Source: Pseudarthrobacter chlorophenolicus A6
GTDB lineage: Bacteria; Actinomycetota; Actinomycetes; Actinomycetales; Micrococcaceae
Reading direction: 5' to 3'
Length of the DNA: 64,000 nucleotides
Assembly (NCBI RefSeq): GCF_000022025.1
Contig: NC_011879.1
Coordinates: 124,001 to 188,000, forward strand
Of this stretch, positions 34,208-42,590 are shown one piece after another. How positions within the stretch are numbered: the stretch's first letter is position 1; each line of letters starts with the position of its first letter. The notes under the pieces were generated by a model. That model ran no database searches and was not told the origin of the DNA. It saw only the letters and a program-made list of their open reading frames with translations. The position numbers and the translations under genes are program-made.

Positions 34208-34991
34208 CGAGGGCCTCCTGCTTGTCTGCGATGGCGGCCAGGCGTGACTGGAACTTGTTCAATGCGCGCCGGTGCAGGATGGAGGAGCGGGGGTCAAAGC
34301 CCGGGTCGTGCAGGAACGCGGCGATCAGCGAGGTCTGACCGTTGTTGGGCCGGCTCCCGAGGACAGCGTTGGCAATGGCCAGGATTTCTTCCCGGACCAG
34401 TCCGAGGCCGGTCAGCTCCACGTCATTCGCAGCATGGGTGAAAAGGTGGCTCATCCGGACCCCGCCGGGCTCCGCGAAATACCGGATTGCGTGGCGGAGG
34501 CTCTCCCGAAGGTGGGCGGGTGCCAGAGGAGCGAGGACGTCATAGGTGACGTCTGCTGCGTCCTGGACGGTTACCAGCGGCTGGCCGGTCTCGGTGGCGT
34601 TCGAGTCGAAGAGTACGTCGTCGGTCAGTTCGACGCGGAAGTGGGCGCCAGCGGCCGCGAGCATTTCACGCTTGAGCATTTGGGACAGGTAGGCCCACGG
34701 GTCATCGGCGCGCAGAAGGTACGCGTGCGCGAAATCCTTCCGGAGCAGGGTGAAGGCGGTGTTCGAAACATCAGCCGGTTCGTAGGTGACGCCGTATGTG
34801 TTCTTCAGCGTGCCGGCAAGCGGGCCGCCGATCCGTGCGCTGATCTCGTCGTAAAGCCAGTTTCCCTGATCGGTGCCCCACCAACGCCCGTAGGCAGGAT
34901 CCGACATGGGCATTGCCGCCAGGACGCTGAGAAGTTCTGTGGGTTCCCCGGAGAGCTGAGACACGGGACCCGGTGTGGTCAGGACAGGCAA
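34200..34991 (-). CDS. Divergent ECF sigma-like protein opening the system I operon
   Basis: The 263-aa product (from TTG 34991, after GAAGGGA; GTG 35027 is possible) has a sigma region 2-like pattern: YEPADVSNTAFTLLRKDF, DDPWAYLSQMLKREML. The C-terminus, SILHRRALNKFQSRLAAI, resembles the end of region 4. The middle is diverged. If it is a sigma factor it could recognise motif A, which lies just upstream of its own gene. That would be autoregulation typical of ECF factors. The family call is by eye and uncertain. Confidence 0.45.
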   Translation of the reverse strand: MPVLTTPGPVSQLSGEPTELLSVLAAMPMSDPAYGRWWGTDQGNWLYDEISARIGGPLAGTLKNTYGVTYEPADVSNTAFTLLRKDFAHAYLLRADDPWAYLSQMLKREMLAAAGAHFRVELTDDVLFDSNATETGQPLVTVQDAADVTYDVLAPLAPAHLRESLRHAIRYFAEPGGVRMSHLFTHAANDVELTGLGLVREEILAIANAVLGSRPNNGQTSLIAAFLHDPGFDPRSSILHRRALNKFQSRLAAIADKQEALVG

Positions 34992-35044
34992 TTCATTCCC
35001 TTCGGCGCAAAATGACTCTTTCGGCACCCCCCAGGCCCATCAAG

Positions 35045-35056
35045 GAACATGCGTAG
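35045..35056 (-). promoter_or_regulatory. Motif A upstream of the sigma-like gene
   Basis: CTACGCATGTTC, 53 bases before the TTG at 34991 and 17 before GTG 35027. No paired arm seen at this copy. Confidence 0.6.
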
Positions 35057-35253
35057 ATTTCGCTACCGGGGCTGTCCGATTGGCCGAATATTTGCGCGGG
35101 ATGGGACTTCTAGGTGCGAAAGCTGCACCTGAAGTTGAGACCCGGCTGGCTTACAGATCTCCCTATGCGCCTCGCTTCACGACGGGCCTTCGCCGCAAGC
35201 GGTGTTAGGCACGGTTGAGCGGTGAGTAGGCTTGAGATGAGGGGGATGACGCT

Positions 35254-36072
35254 GTGGGGATGAAGAAGGAACCATTCGACGGACGGCTTTTTTACGCCGG
35301 GCTGATCGCTGTGCTGGTGGCGGTCTTCGTGTGGCTGGCGCGGAACGTGCTCGTTGAGGCATCGCTGTTCTTCCTGCTGGCGGCGGTCTTCGCAGCCCTT
35401 GTGTACCGTGTCGTCGCTTACTCAGTCCGCGCCTTCGGGGTGATGCAATGGTCGTTCCTGCTGATCTACTACTCACTGCTCTCCGTCGAGGATGATCTCG
35501 GCCTTCCCGCGGCGGGCCCCTGGTTCATGGGGTTTCTGGTCGGGGCCCTGGCAGCCGGGATCTCATGGGTCGGCCCTGGAGCAGGTACCGAACTCAGACT
35601 AAAAACTCAGCGCGGCGCCAAGGGTTCCGTCTTCCCGGGCGGCTGGCGGCCAGCCCTGATCACCTCCGGCAGTGCGCTGGTGCTTCTCGGGCTGGGCTCA
35701 GCCCACCTTGCTTACCAATCGCCGACGGTGCCCGTAGCGGCGGTCCTGGCCGGCGCCGCGGTTGCCGGCTGGGCCTTGTTCCGGTTCGTAAAGTCGGTGC
35801 AGGGCAGGTTCCTGCCGCTTTTCGCCATACCGGTCGTCTTCTTTGTGCTGGCCTTTATCGGCGGTGCGACCGACCAGCCGGCACTTCCCCTTGTATGGAC
35901 CTACGGCGCCCTGGCAGGCATCCTGATCGGCGGGACATACTGGAGCGGCCCCGGCTTCGGGGCTCCCCGGCCGCCCTTTGCCGGCCAGGGCCCCCGGCGG
36001 AGGAGAAGGAAGAGGCGGTCAAAGCCGAAGCAGGTCCAGCCCGAAGCGCAGGCCGCAGGAGCTGCCCAGTGA
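35254..36072 (+). CDS. Polytopic membrane protein, 272 aa
   Basis: About eight hydrophobic helices followed by a strongly basic tail (RRRRRKRRSK) and an Ala/Gln end. No family recognised. GTG 35254 or ATG 35260 may start it; TAGGCT about 15 bases upstream is a plausible -10. It lies between the two pilus systems and could be a membrane partner of either. Confidence 0.7.
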   Translation: MGMKKEPFDGRLFYAGLIAVLVAVFVWLARNVLVEASLFFLLAAVFAALVYRVVAYSVRAFGVMQWSFLLIYYSLLSVEDDLGLPAAGPWFMGFLVGALAAGISWVGPGAGTELRLKTQRGAKGSVFPGGWRPALITSGSALVLLGLGSAHLAYQSPTVPVAAVLAGAAVAGWALFRFVKSVQGRFLPLFAIPVVFFVLAFIGGATDQPALPLVWTYGALAGILIGGTYWSGPGFGAPRPPFAGQGPRRRRRKRRSKPKQVQPEAQAAGAAQ

Positions 36073-36115
36073 GCGGGCCATCGTCTTCGAATGGCTCCGG
36101 CCGGGATCGGCAGTT

Positions 36116-36949
36116 TCAGGCGTTGGGTTTGGTCCTGGTCGAGGACCTCGGTTTGCCGGACATGTAGCCGGCCCGGACGAGTCGCTTGCGGATGGTCTCC
36201 CATTGCTGGCCGGTCGCCCGTTCCAGCTCTTCACGGCTGGCGCCCAGGAGGTACCAGACACCCAGCAGGGCCTGGTAGGCGTTCGCGTCCTGGGACGTGG
36301 CAGCTTCCGTCCCGGCCGTCTGCTCCAGGAGGTGTAGTTTCTCGACGTCATCGTCCGGAACCTTGACAGGCGGCAGCGCGGGGCGGGTGGCCCGGTGCAG
36401 GGTCGGCTCGTTCCGGTGTGGCGCGTCGGGGTACGGCGGTGCCTGGCCTTCGCCGGATCGCTGGTGCTGGTTCACAAACTTAAAGATGGCCTTCGGGTGC
36501 GACCCCAGGGCGTGGGCCAGGGAATAGGCGTCCCAACCTGCAGCCTCGGCGTTGTGCAGGGCTGCAAAGTAGTCCGCGACGGCTGTCTTGATGCCGGAGG
36601 CGGTCCGCTGCTCCGGGTCGGCTTCCACGGCGCGGCTGAGGCGGGAACGCAGATCCGCGGCGATTGCCAGATCCAGGTCCCGCAGGGGAATGGCGCTGAG
36701 GGATTTGGGCCGCGGCGGAACCACAATGCCGGAGGTGGTCACCTCTTCGGGGACGCCAAGGATGGCCAGGCGGACGTATTCGTGGGAGACGCCATTGGCT
36801 TTGCCCAGTTGCCGGTAGGTCCAGCCGGCACGGTGAAAGTCGCGCAGGGCAGCAGCGTAAAGCGGGCGGAAAGCCTCGTCGTCCTGCGCGTTGGCCTGCA
36901 GCTCAGTCAGCTGCTCCCAGGGATCGGCTGCGGGGGACAGGGACACCAT
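36116..36949 (-). CDS. Multi-HTH DNA-binding protein (paralogue 1)
   Basis: The 277-aa product holds three helix-turn-helix-like units introduced by the same GW or LG pattern: AGWTYRQLGKANGVSHEYVR, AGWDAYSLAHALGSHPKAI and LGASREELERATGQQWETI. It likely binds several DNA half-sites and may regulate the element. ATG at 36949 follows AAAGGAG. It sits 37 bases after its paralogue with a promoter-like TTGACA upstream. Confidence 0.65.
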   Translation of the reverse strand: MVSLSPAADPWEQLTELQANAQDDEAFRPLYAAALRDFHRAGWTYRQLGKANGVSHEYVRLAILGVPEEVTTSGIVVPPRPKSLSAIPLRDLDLAIAADLRSRLSRAVEADPEQRTASGIKTAVADYFAALHNAEAAGWDAYSLAHALGSHPKAIFKFVNQHQRSGEGQAPPYPDAPHRNEPTLHRATRPALPPVKVPDDDVEKLHLLEQTAGTEAATSQDANAYQALLGVWYLLGASREELERATGQQWETIRKRLVRAGYMSGKPRSSTRTKPNA

Positions 36950-36983
36950 GGAGTGCTCCTTTCTCCGGGGCATCGTCAAGGAT

Positions 36984-37010
36984 ACGTTACACGCTGTGCG
37001 AATCTGTCAA
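36984..37010 (-). promoter_or_regulatory. Promoter-like element of the C family before the multi-HTH gene
   Basis: TTGACA (37005-37010) and TAACGT (36984-36989) with a 15-base spacer, shorter than the usual 17. Sequence resembles the elements at 59536 and 47119. Confidence 0.4.
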
Positions 37011-37874
37011 CTGAGAGACGGCTGCAGGTTGCGGCCATCCCGGCAGCTGAGTTGGCGTGTACCGGCTCATGCTTGGAGGTGTCTGGGCGTAGCCGTGCCG
37101 GATGGCACGTGCCCTCGCGCCTCCGGGTTTGTACCCGCAGGCAGAGTCCAGGTCGGGCCACGAGACGTTGTCCTCCTTGAGGCCGATCAGCAGCGCGGAG
37201 AGCTCTTCGGAGGCCAGTCTGCCCTGGAGGGCGGACTCCAGCGCCCGGACCTGTTCCGGGCTGGGGTTTGAGCCAAGCCTCTTTCCCACGGACTTGGTTG
37301 CTGTCCTGGCCCGATCGGCAAGACGGCGGAGCCGTTCAACTTCGGCCTCATCCAGCTTTCGTCCCTCCCGGGGCGCGGGGCGTTCCTTGACCAGACGTGT
37401 GAAGGTATCAAACGTGGGGGCCTGTTCGCCGGTGACGTCCACGGGGGTCTCTGCGATCTGACGTAATCGCTCACCGCTTACCTCAACAAGGGCCCCCAGA
37501 ATGTTGTACGGCCAGCCAGCGTCATGGTGGGCGGCGCGCAGGATGGCGACAAGTGCCTTCTCGGTCCGGGTCCGCCGGAGGCTGACTTCATCCTCGTGTT
37601 TGCGGAAGGCGGCCACGGACGCTGCCGGAAACACAGAGCCCAGCTCGTGTCGTGGCATCTTGTGCCGGGCAGCTGCCGGGAAGCGCGCGATCCGCTGCAG
37701 GCGTTCACGGGAAATGCCGAGCGCGGAGGCAGTTGTGCGGCGGGACCATCCGGCGGCGTCGGCCGCCCTGATGACGACCGCCAGGCGGCCGTTGGCCCAG
37801 GCATCATTCGGGTCCAGTGCTGCCCGGAACCCGGTGAACGCTTCCGTGAGAGCCTTCACCTGCGCCGGAGGCAT
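36987..37874 (-). CDS. Multi-HTH DNA-binding protein (paralogue 2)
   Basis: From ATG 37874 (AAAGGA ten bases upstream) the product is 295 aa; GTG 37949 would add 25 residues. It has the same plan as its neighbour: AGWSRRTTASALGISRERLQ, AGWPYNILGALVEVSGERLR and VSWPDLDSACGYKPGGA as three HTH units, with a Lys/Arg-rich helical linker. Two tandem paralogues suggest a regulator pair or a partition-like centromere binder. Confidence 0.65.
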   Translation of the reverse strand: MPPAQVKALTEAFTGFRAALDPNDAWANGRLAVVIRAADAAGWSRRTTASALGISRERLQRIARFPAAARHKMPRHELGSVFPAASVAAFRKHEDEVSLRRTRTEKALVAILRAAHHDAGWPYNILGALVEVSGERLRQIAETPVDVTGEQAPTFDTFTRLVKERPAPREGRKLDEAEVERLRRLADRARTATKSVGKRLGSNPSPEQVRALESALQGRLASEELSALLIGLKEDNVSWPDLDSACGYKPGGARARAIRHGYAQTPPSMSRYTPTQLPGWPQPAAVSQLTDSHSV

Positions 37875-38024
37875 GGGAAAGTGGTCCTTTGGTCTTGCCA
37901 CTGTGGCCCCTGCCCTGTTCGCCTGAAGTACCCACTTACTGTATGCCACCGCGATTTTGACAACAAGCGGGCGTGCTCAACCGGCCCGTGACGCCCGCCA
38001 GCGGCCGGGGCGCATAGAGCAGAC

Positions 38025-38058
38025 CATGAAGCAGGAATCCCTCGGAGTCCGGGCATGA
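38025..38058 (+). CDS. Ten-residue leader peptide ORF
   Basis: Encodes MKQESLGVRA. Its stop overlaps the ATG of the next gene (ATGA). The bases before it (GCGCATAGAGCAGACC) resemble the motif B region at 7846. It may be a leaderless peptide coupling translation. Confidence 0.35.
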
Positions 38059-38459
38059 TCCCGGCGCCGGTCCCGGTCTTTCCGATAGTGGCCATTTTGG
38101 TGGCTGCCGCCGGCGTGTTTTTCTATGCCTCGTTTCTTGCGGGCCGGGGAATTTCGCGCTCGGACCGGGGCTCGGCGGCGTGGAGGCGCACCTTCGCCGT
38201 GGCCATCGCGGCCGCCGTGCTGGGGGTGGCAACATCCGCCTTCCTGGTGAACATCCTCGCCAGCCATGACCGGAACTACAACATGGTCGTCTGGGCGTCC
38301 CTGGCCAAGAACTACGGCGTCCAGTCAGCCATACCGGATCAGGGCCTCAAGGAGGGCGTTCCGTTCGCAGCAATCGTGAACGGAAAAAACGTCCAGTGCA
38401 CCCTCAACCTGCCACAGACCGTGGTCTGCGACGGGGAGACAGTGCCAGCGAACAGCTGA
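38055..38459 (+). CDS. Two-pass membrane protein, 134 aa
   Basis: Helix at 8-30, basic loop RSDRGSAAWRR, second helix near 45-68, then an outer domain with two cysteines (QCTL, VVCDG). ATG overlaps the leader ORF stop. No family recognised. Confidence 0.65.
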   Translation: MIPAPVPVFPIVAILVAAAGVFFYASFLAGRGISRSDRGSAAWRRTFAVAIAAAVLGVATSAFLVNILASHDRNYNMVVWASLAKNYGVQSAIPDQGLKEGVPFAAIVNGKNVQCTLNLPQTVVCDGETVPANS

Positions 38460-38470
38460 CCGGCCTTCGT

Positions 38471-38482
38471 CTACGCATGTTC
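38471..38482 (+). promoter_or_regulatory. Motif A upstream of the 52-aa membrane protein
   Basis: CTACGCATGTTC. CGGCCTT upstream partly pairs with AAGGGCCG downstream, with bulges. Confidence 0.55.
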
Positions 38483-38590
38483 CTGTGCAGAGGCAAGGGC
38501 CGAACCGGTTCCTGCTGATAACCGGTCACCGTTTTGCAAAACAACCCGGTCCGGCACGCAAGTGCCGGATCACCGACAAAAGGAGCATCC

Positions 38591-38749
38591 ATGGATCGCC
38601 TTCGCAGTGAATGGGCCAACACTTCCGCCAGGAGCCGGGTTATCCTCGGCGTCGTTCTGGGCGTCGCCCTGGTCGTCCTGGCATTGTCCGTGACGGGAGT
38701 CATCGACATGGCCCCGGTTCAGACCGGCGTAACCCAGATCAAGAAGTAG
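38591..38749 (+). CDS. Small single-pass membrane protein, 52 aa
   Basis: Polar N-terminus (MDRLRSEWANTSARSR), one long hydrophobic helix and a short outer tail. AAAAGGAG precedes the ATG. Motif A about 108 bases upstream and a strong terminator downstream make it a single-gene unit. It is probably a minor component or regulator of the pilus. Confidence 0.65.
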   Translation: MDRLRSEWANTSARSRVILGVVLGVALVVLALSVTGVIDMAPVQTGVTQIKK

Positions 38750-38758
38750 CCCGACCGC

Positions 38759-38794
38759 AAAGGCCCCGCCATGAGAGATTCCGGCGGGGCCTTT
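38759..38794 (+). terminator. Intrinsic terminator
   Basis: AAAGGCCCCGCC / GGCGGGGCCTTT 12-bp perfect stem. Confidence 0.85.
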
Positions 38795-38825
38795 GTCGTT
38801 CCCGGCGCATGAAATACTTCCCCCT

Positions 38826-39017
38826 ATGAGCGAACCATTGAAGGTAACCCTGTCACTGTCCGAGGAAATGACACTGGGCCATCTGGCCGCGTTCGTCCGC
38901 CATGCGCAGCTGGGCGGTGTGGAGCGTGACGCCCTGGCGGTGCTGGAGCGCGACGTCAACGAGGACATAACGGGTTTCAGCTTCGCCCTGAACAACTCCG
39001 AGCCCGGATTCAACTGA
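38826..39017 (+). CDS. Unknown 63-aa acidic protein
   Basis: ATACTT lies six bases before the ATG, so probably leaderless. Helical acidic product. No family recognised. Confidence 0.55.
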   Translation: MSEPLKVTLSLSEEMTLGHLAAFVRHAQLGGVERDALAVLERDVNEDITGFSFALNNSEPGFN

Positions 39018-39106
39018 GTCCTGTCGTCCAACGAAGGCGTGGGCCGCCGACCCCGACCCGTGGGTACGGTCGTGACCGCCAGGCTCACGAGGTGTATCTT
39101 CGCCCC

Positions 39107-39745
39107 ATGGGCGACGATACATTCGACATCGATGCGGAATTGGCCAAGAAGGACGCGGAGCAACGTGCCGCCGCCTTTGAACGGATGAAACTGCAAAATC
39201 GGCTAGCCGCCTGGAACAGCGCCACTGGCGCTATAAGCCACATCAAACTTTATCGCCTGGGCGATTCTGTCGCCGACGCCTTCAAGCAGTTCGTGTCACG
39301 GGGTGGAAAGATCAAGGAGGACAGAACCGTCTGGTTACCTCCGGAGCACCCACAGTACGGCAATGTAGTCCTTGACGAGTCCTGTATGAAGGTGCCCCAG
39401 CTGGTTCAGGTAGCTACCCGAAATGAGACGAGTCCCTACGCCGCTGAGACCCGTCAAAAGGAATGGGAAGACGCATGCGCAAAAGTCCGGGCCCGCGTCG
39501 CCGCGGAATGGGACACCAAATTTCCGCGACCCGGTTGTCTTGAATTTGTCGACTGGGATTTCGAGGGCGCCCACAAGTATGGGTGGGTGATTTTCGATGA
39601 ACGGGCAGGCGTTGCATATCTCTTTCACGATCATCGTGGCAGCTACGTCCCGTCTCTCGAAGAGATCCGAAAAGAGCTAGTAGACGCCCTTTATTACCAG
39701 ACCCGAAAAGGCGACGCGGCCGGTTCTGCAGACCAGACTGAGTGA
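39107..39745 (+). CDS. Unknown 212-aa protein, lower GC
   Basis: TATCTT six bases before the ATG gives a canonical leaderless promoter. Charged helical N-terminus then a mixed domain with YGWVIFDERAGVAYLFHDH. Codon use is less GC-rich than in neighbours (AAA, GAT and CGA are common), suggesting recent transfer. No family recognised. Confidence 0.65.
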   Translation: MGDDTFDIDAELAKKDAEQRAAAFERMKLQNRLAAWNSATGAISHIKLYRLGDSVADAFKQFVSRGGKIKEDRTVWLPPEHPQYGNVVLDESCMKVPQLVQVATRNETSPYAAETRQKEWEDACAKVRARVAAEWDTKFPRPGCLEFVDWDFEGAHKYGWVIFDERAGVAYLFHDHRGSYVPSLEEIRKELVDALYYQTRKGDAAGSADQTE

Positions 39746-39869
39746 ACCACTCACCTGCCGTGCCGCACCCGGCGCGGGAGAGCGGCGGAGCCGTACAGCC
39801 CACGCAGGTTGAGTTGAACTGTCCTCCGATCAAGGGGCATCATCTGGCGCGCGGCTGTAGGGGACCCGG

Positions 39870-40547
39870 CTAGAAGAGGGACCCGCGGCTGATGGGTTCG
39901 ATGACGCCCGGCAGCAGCAGGATCAGCAGCGCGCCGGCCACCATGTAGGGCCCGAAGGCGAACTCCTGCTTACGCCGGCCGGCGAACATCAGCGGCAGGG
40001 CCACGAGACCGCCCAGCATCATGGGCAGAAGCAGCGCGCCAAGGGCCGCCGCGTACCCGGACTCGAGGCCGCAGACCAGGCCCAGCACCCCGCCGAGCTT
40101 CACGTCGCCGAAGCCCAGTCCGCCAGTGAAAAAGGCGACCAGCCACAGGACGGCGAACGCTGCGGCCATCGAAATGGCCGCAGTGAGCGCGGCGGTTACG
40201 GTGATCGATCCGGTAACAGCCCCGACGGCGACGGCCAGGCCGAAGGCCGGGTACATGGGCAGCACAATGGCGTTGGGCAGCCGGTGGGTCTTCCAGTCGA
40301 TGACGGCGAGGAAGACCAGGGCAGCGGTCAGAAGACTGATCATTCCCGCCACCAGTGGACCGCGGCCGGCGTTGACCCAGAAGCCCAGCATGGCCGTGCC
40401 GGCTGCCACCGCGGCCGTCGGAAGACCGGTCTCCAGGTTCAGGACTGAGGGCAGCCAGGGCTCATCGACATCGGGGATGATCTCGACTTCCTCGGCCGTC
40501 AGGGCATCGGGCAGCGGGGTGCCGGCTGGGGTGGTGTGGATCGTCAA
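39870..40547 (-). CDS. pilD: System II prepilin peptidase (A24)
   Basis: The 225-aa product has about six membrane helices, with catalytic aspartates D84 (VIDWKTHRLPNAI) and GFGDVK (145-150). It lacks the N-terminal methyltransferase/CxxC domain of Gram-negative PilD. It should process the FSLIE-type PilA pilins. TTG start after CAAGGAG. It is divergent from the 40712 gene. Confidence 0.85.
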   Translation of the reverse strand: MTIHTTPAGTPLPDALTAEEVEIIPDVDEPWLPSVLNLETGLPTAAVAAGTAMLGFWVNAGRGPLVAGMISLLTAALVFLAVIDWKTHRLPNAIVLPMYPAFGLAVAVGAVTGSITVTAALTAAISMAAAFAVLWLVAFFTGGLGFGDVKLGGVLGLVCGLESGYAAALGALLLPMMLGGLVALPLMFAGRRKQEFAFGPYMVAGALLILLLPGVIEPISRGSLF

Positions 40548-40607
40548 TGAAGCTCCTTGAAAAGTGCGGTTCCGTGGGTGCCCGGCGCGGCAAATGGTGG
40601 CAGTGTG

Positions 40608-40636
40608 GCGTTGGTGTCAAAAGTGCAGACTGTTAC
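40608..40636 (+). promoter_or_regulatory. Promoter of the 40712 gene
   Basis: TTGGTG, a 17-base spacer, TACACT. A typical -35/-10 pair; coordinates approximate. Confidence 0.45.
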
Positions 40637-40711
40637 ACTAAGCATGTCGGTGTCTGGGCCGACCTGATGATCGCCGGGGAACGAACCGGCAAGAGAAGAG
40701 CTGCAGCGATT

Positions 40712-41407
40712 ATGGGCAATGCCACCGCGGAGACCCTCTATAGAATTGCCGGCCGGAAAGCGGCCCAGGGCCACGGATGGGACGCCCTGAACGCGCAGCT
40801 CGCCGGCGACGCACTGTTCATCGCCGCGGAGATGGAGAAGTCCCCCCGTTCCCTCCTGGACCTCAGTCCGCTCAGATCCCTTGACTTCCCCGAAACGGGC
40901 CTGGCCGGTGTCGCCGCCGCCTACCGGCGCCAGCTGCTGACCGGTCTGGACAGCTGGGGTATCGCCGGCGCCGTCGCCCAGGCTCTGCCGGCCATTGAGC
41001 TGACCGAGGCCCCGCTGGATCCTGCCGAGGCCGGTGCCTTCGCCGACACGTGGCTGGCCGGACGGGACCTCGCCGCGTTCGCCGCCGCGGAATCCGCTCG
41101 CGCTGGCCGGTTCGCTGCCCTGGCCAACCGGCTTTACGCCGCGGGGGACTACCCGGCTGCTGGCCGGAGTGCCCAGGCGGCCGACAGGGCGGCCCTCGCC
41201 GCGCACTACGGCGCCGAAGCGGCAGTCCTCGGGGACAGGCACCTGGCAGCGCTGCGCACGGCACTGCTGCTGGCGGAGGATCTCCTCACATCCGGCAGTC
41301 AGCCGGCGGACAGTGTTGAAGCCGGACGGCAGGCGCGACGGGTCCACGACGAGGTCAACCTCACGGATAAGCCCATCCATTGGGAAGCCGTCTCCTTCCT
41401 GTCCTAA
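40712..41407 (+). CDS. Ala-rich helical protein, 231 aa
   Basis: Almost wholly alpha-helical, very Ala-rich, soluble, no signal. ATG 40667 is also possible. It lies between the pilD and pilT genes on the opposite strand and ends at a shared terminator. No family recognised. Confidence 0.6.
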   Translation: MGNATAETLYRIAGRKAAQGHGWDALNAQLAGDALFIAAEMEKSPRSLLDLSPLRSLDFPETGLAGVAAAYRRQLLTGLDSWGIAGAVAQALPAIELTEAPLDPAEAGAFADTWLAGRDLAAFAAAESARAGRFAALANRLYAAGDYPAAGRSAQAADRAALAAHYGAEAAVLGDRHLAALRTALLLAEDLLTSGSQPADSVEAGRQARRVHDEVNLTDKPIHWEAVSFLS

Positions 41408-41418
41408 CGTCACTCAAC

Positions 41419-41451
41419 AACGGCCCCGTCCCGGCAAAGGACGGGGCCGTT
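41419..41451. terminator. Bidirectional terminator
   Basis: AACGGCCCCGTCC / GGACGGGGCCGTT 13-bp perfect stem between convergent genes. Confidence 0.85.
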
Positions 41452-41455
41452 GGTG

Positions 41456-42577
41456 TCAGTTGCGGCGGCCCGCGGCCTTCTGGCGGTGGTAGGAGCCCGT
41501 GACGATCTCCGCGTCCAGCGCTGTGCTTTCGTTGATGATCCCGTCCATGACCAGGTTGACCAGGGAGACCTCGAACGGGATCGAGCCCGAGTCCTTGGCG
41601 AGCAGCTGCCCGGCGATTCCCTCGGTGTTGTTGTTTTTGATCATGTTCGAGATGGCCTGGTTCATCATCAGCACCTCGGTCGCGACGACCCGGCCCTGTC
41701 CGCCCTTGACGGGCAGAAGCTTCTGGTAGACGACCCCTCGCAGGGAGCGGGCCAGCTGCGCCCTGGTATCGGCCACCCTGTCTGCCGGCATGGCCTCCAG
41801 AATGCGGGCAGGCGCATCGGCGGTCGATCCGGCGTGCAGGGTGGAGAACACGAGGTGGCCGGAGCTGGTGGCCGACAGCGCAGCCGACATAGTCTCCGGG
41901 TCCCGCATTTCACCAACCAGGATGATGTCCGGGTTTTCACGCAGCGCGTCTTCCACTCCGAGCGCGAAGGAGTCCACGTCCCGGCCCACTTCGCGCTGGA
42001 CGACGAGGGATTTGCCGTTCGAGTGCCGGAATTCGATCGGCGCCTCGATCGTGGTGATCTTCTTGGCGTACTTCTCCTTCGCCAGCTTGATCAGGGCGGC
42101 CAGCGAACTGGACTTGCCCGAACCGGTGACACCAATGAACAGGTAGAGTCCGGCCTCGGCGTCGATGAAGGAACGGATGACCTCGGGCAGACCCAGATCA
42201 TCGAAGTCGGGGACCACGGAGGGGATGGTTCGGAAGACGGCCATGGGCACGCCGCCGGCGATGGCGAAGTGGCCACGGAAGTTTGCCCGTTCGGTGGAGT
42301 AGGAGAAGTCCAGGCGCTTCTTTTCCCAGAATTGCGCCCATTCCTGTTCCGAGACCATCTGCCGCAGGATCTTGCTCAGCGAATCCGCGTCAAGTACGCG
42401 GGTGATCCCTTCGAGGTGGACCGTCTTGCCGTAGACGGTCGCCCAGGGCACCGTGCCGGCGACCAGGTGGAGGTCTGAGCCCTTCATGTCCAGGGCCCGG
42501 TAGAGCAGAAAGTCCACGGCATTGGCCTGTGGGGGAGCGGGTGCTGTCTCGATGGGGGCGACGGCTGTTGCTGTCAT
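41456..42577 (-). CDS. pilT: PilT-type retraction ATPase
   Basis: The 373-aa product has Walker A GVTGSGKS (149-156), Asp box IEAPIEF, intact Walker B GEMRDPET (222-229) and STLHAGS. No zinc site. It would power pilus retraction for twitching or DNA uptake. ATG at 42577, 13 bases after pilB's stop, so co-transcribed from the motif A promoter at 44349. Confidence 0.9.
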   Translation of the reverse strand: MTATAVAPIETAPAPPQANAVDFLLYRALDMKGSDLHLVAGTVPWATVYGKTVHLEGITRVLDADSLSKILRQMVSEQEWAQFWEKKRLDFSYSTERANFRGHFAIAGGVPMAVFRTIPSVVPDFDDLGLPEVIRSFIDAEAGLYLFIGVTGSGKSSSLAALIKLAKEKYAKKITTIEAPIEFRHSNGKSLVVQREVGRDVDSFALGVEDALRENPDIILVGEMRDPETMSAALSATSSGHLVFSTLHAGSTADAPARILEAMPADRVADTRAQLARSLRGVVYQKLLPVKGGQGRVVATEVLMMNQAISNMIKNNNTEGIAGQLLAKDSGSIPFEVSLVNLVMDGIINESTALDAEIVTGSYHRQKAAGRRN

Positions 42578-42590
42578 GGGTGGTTCCTTC

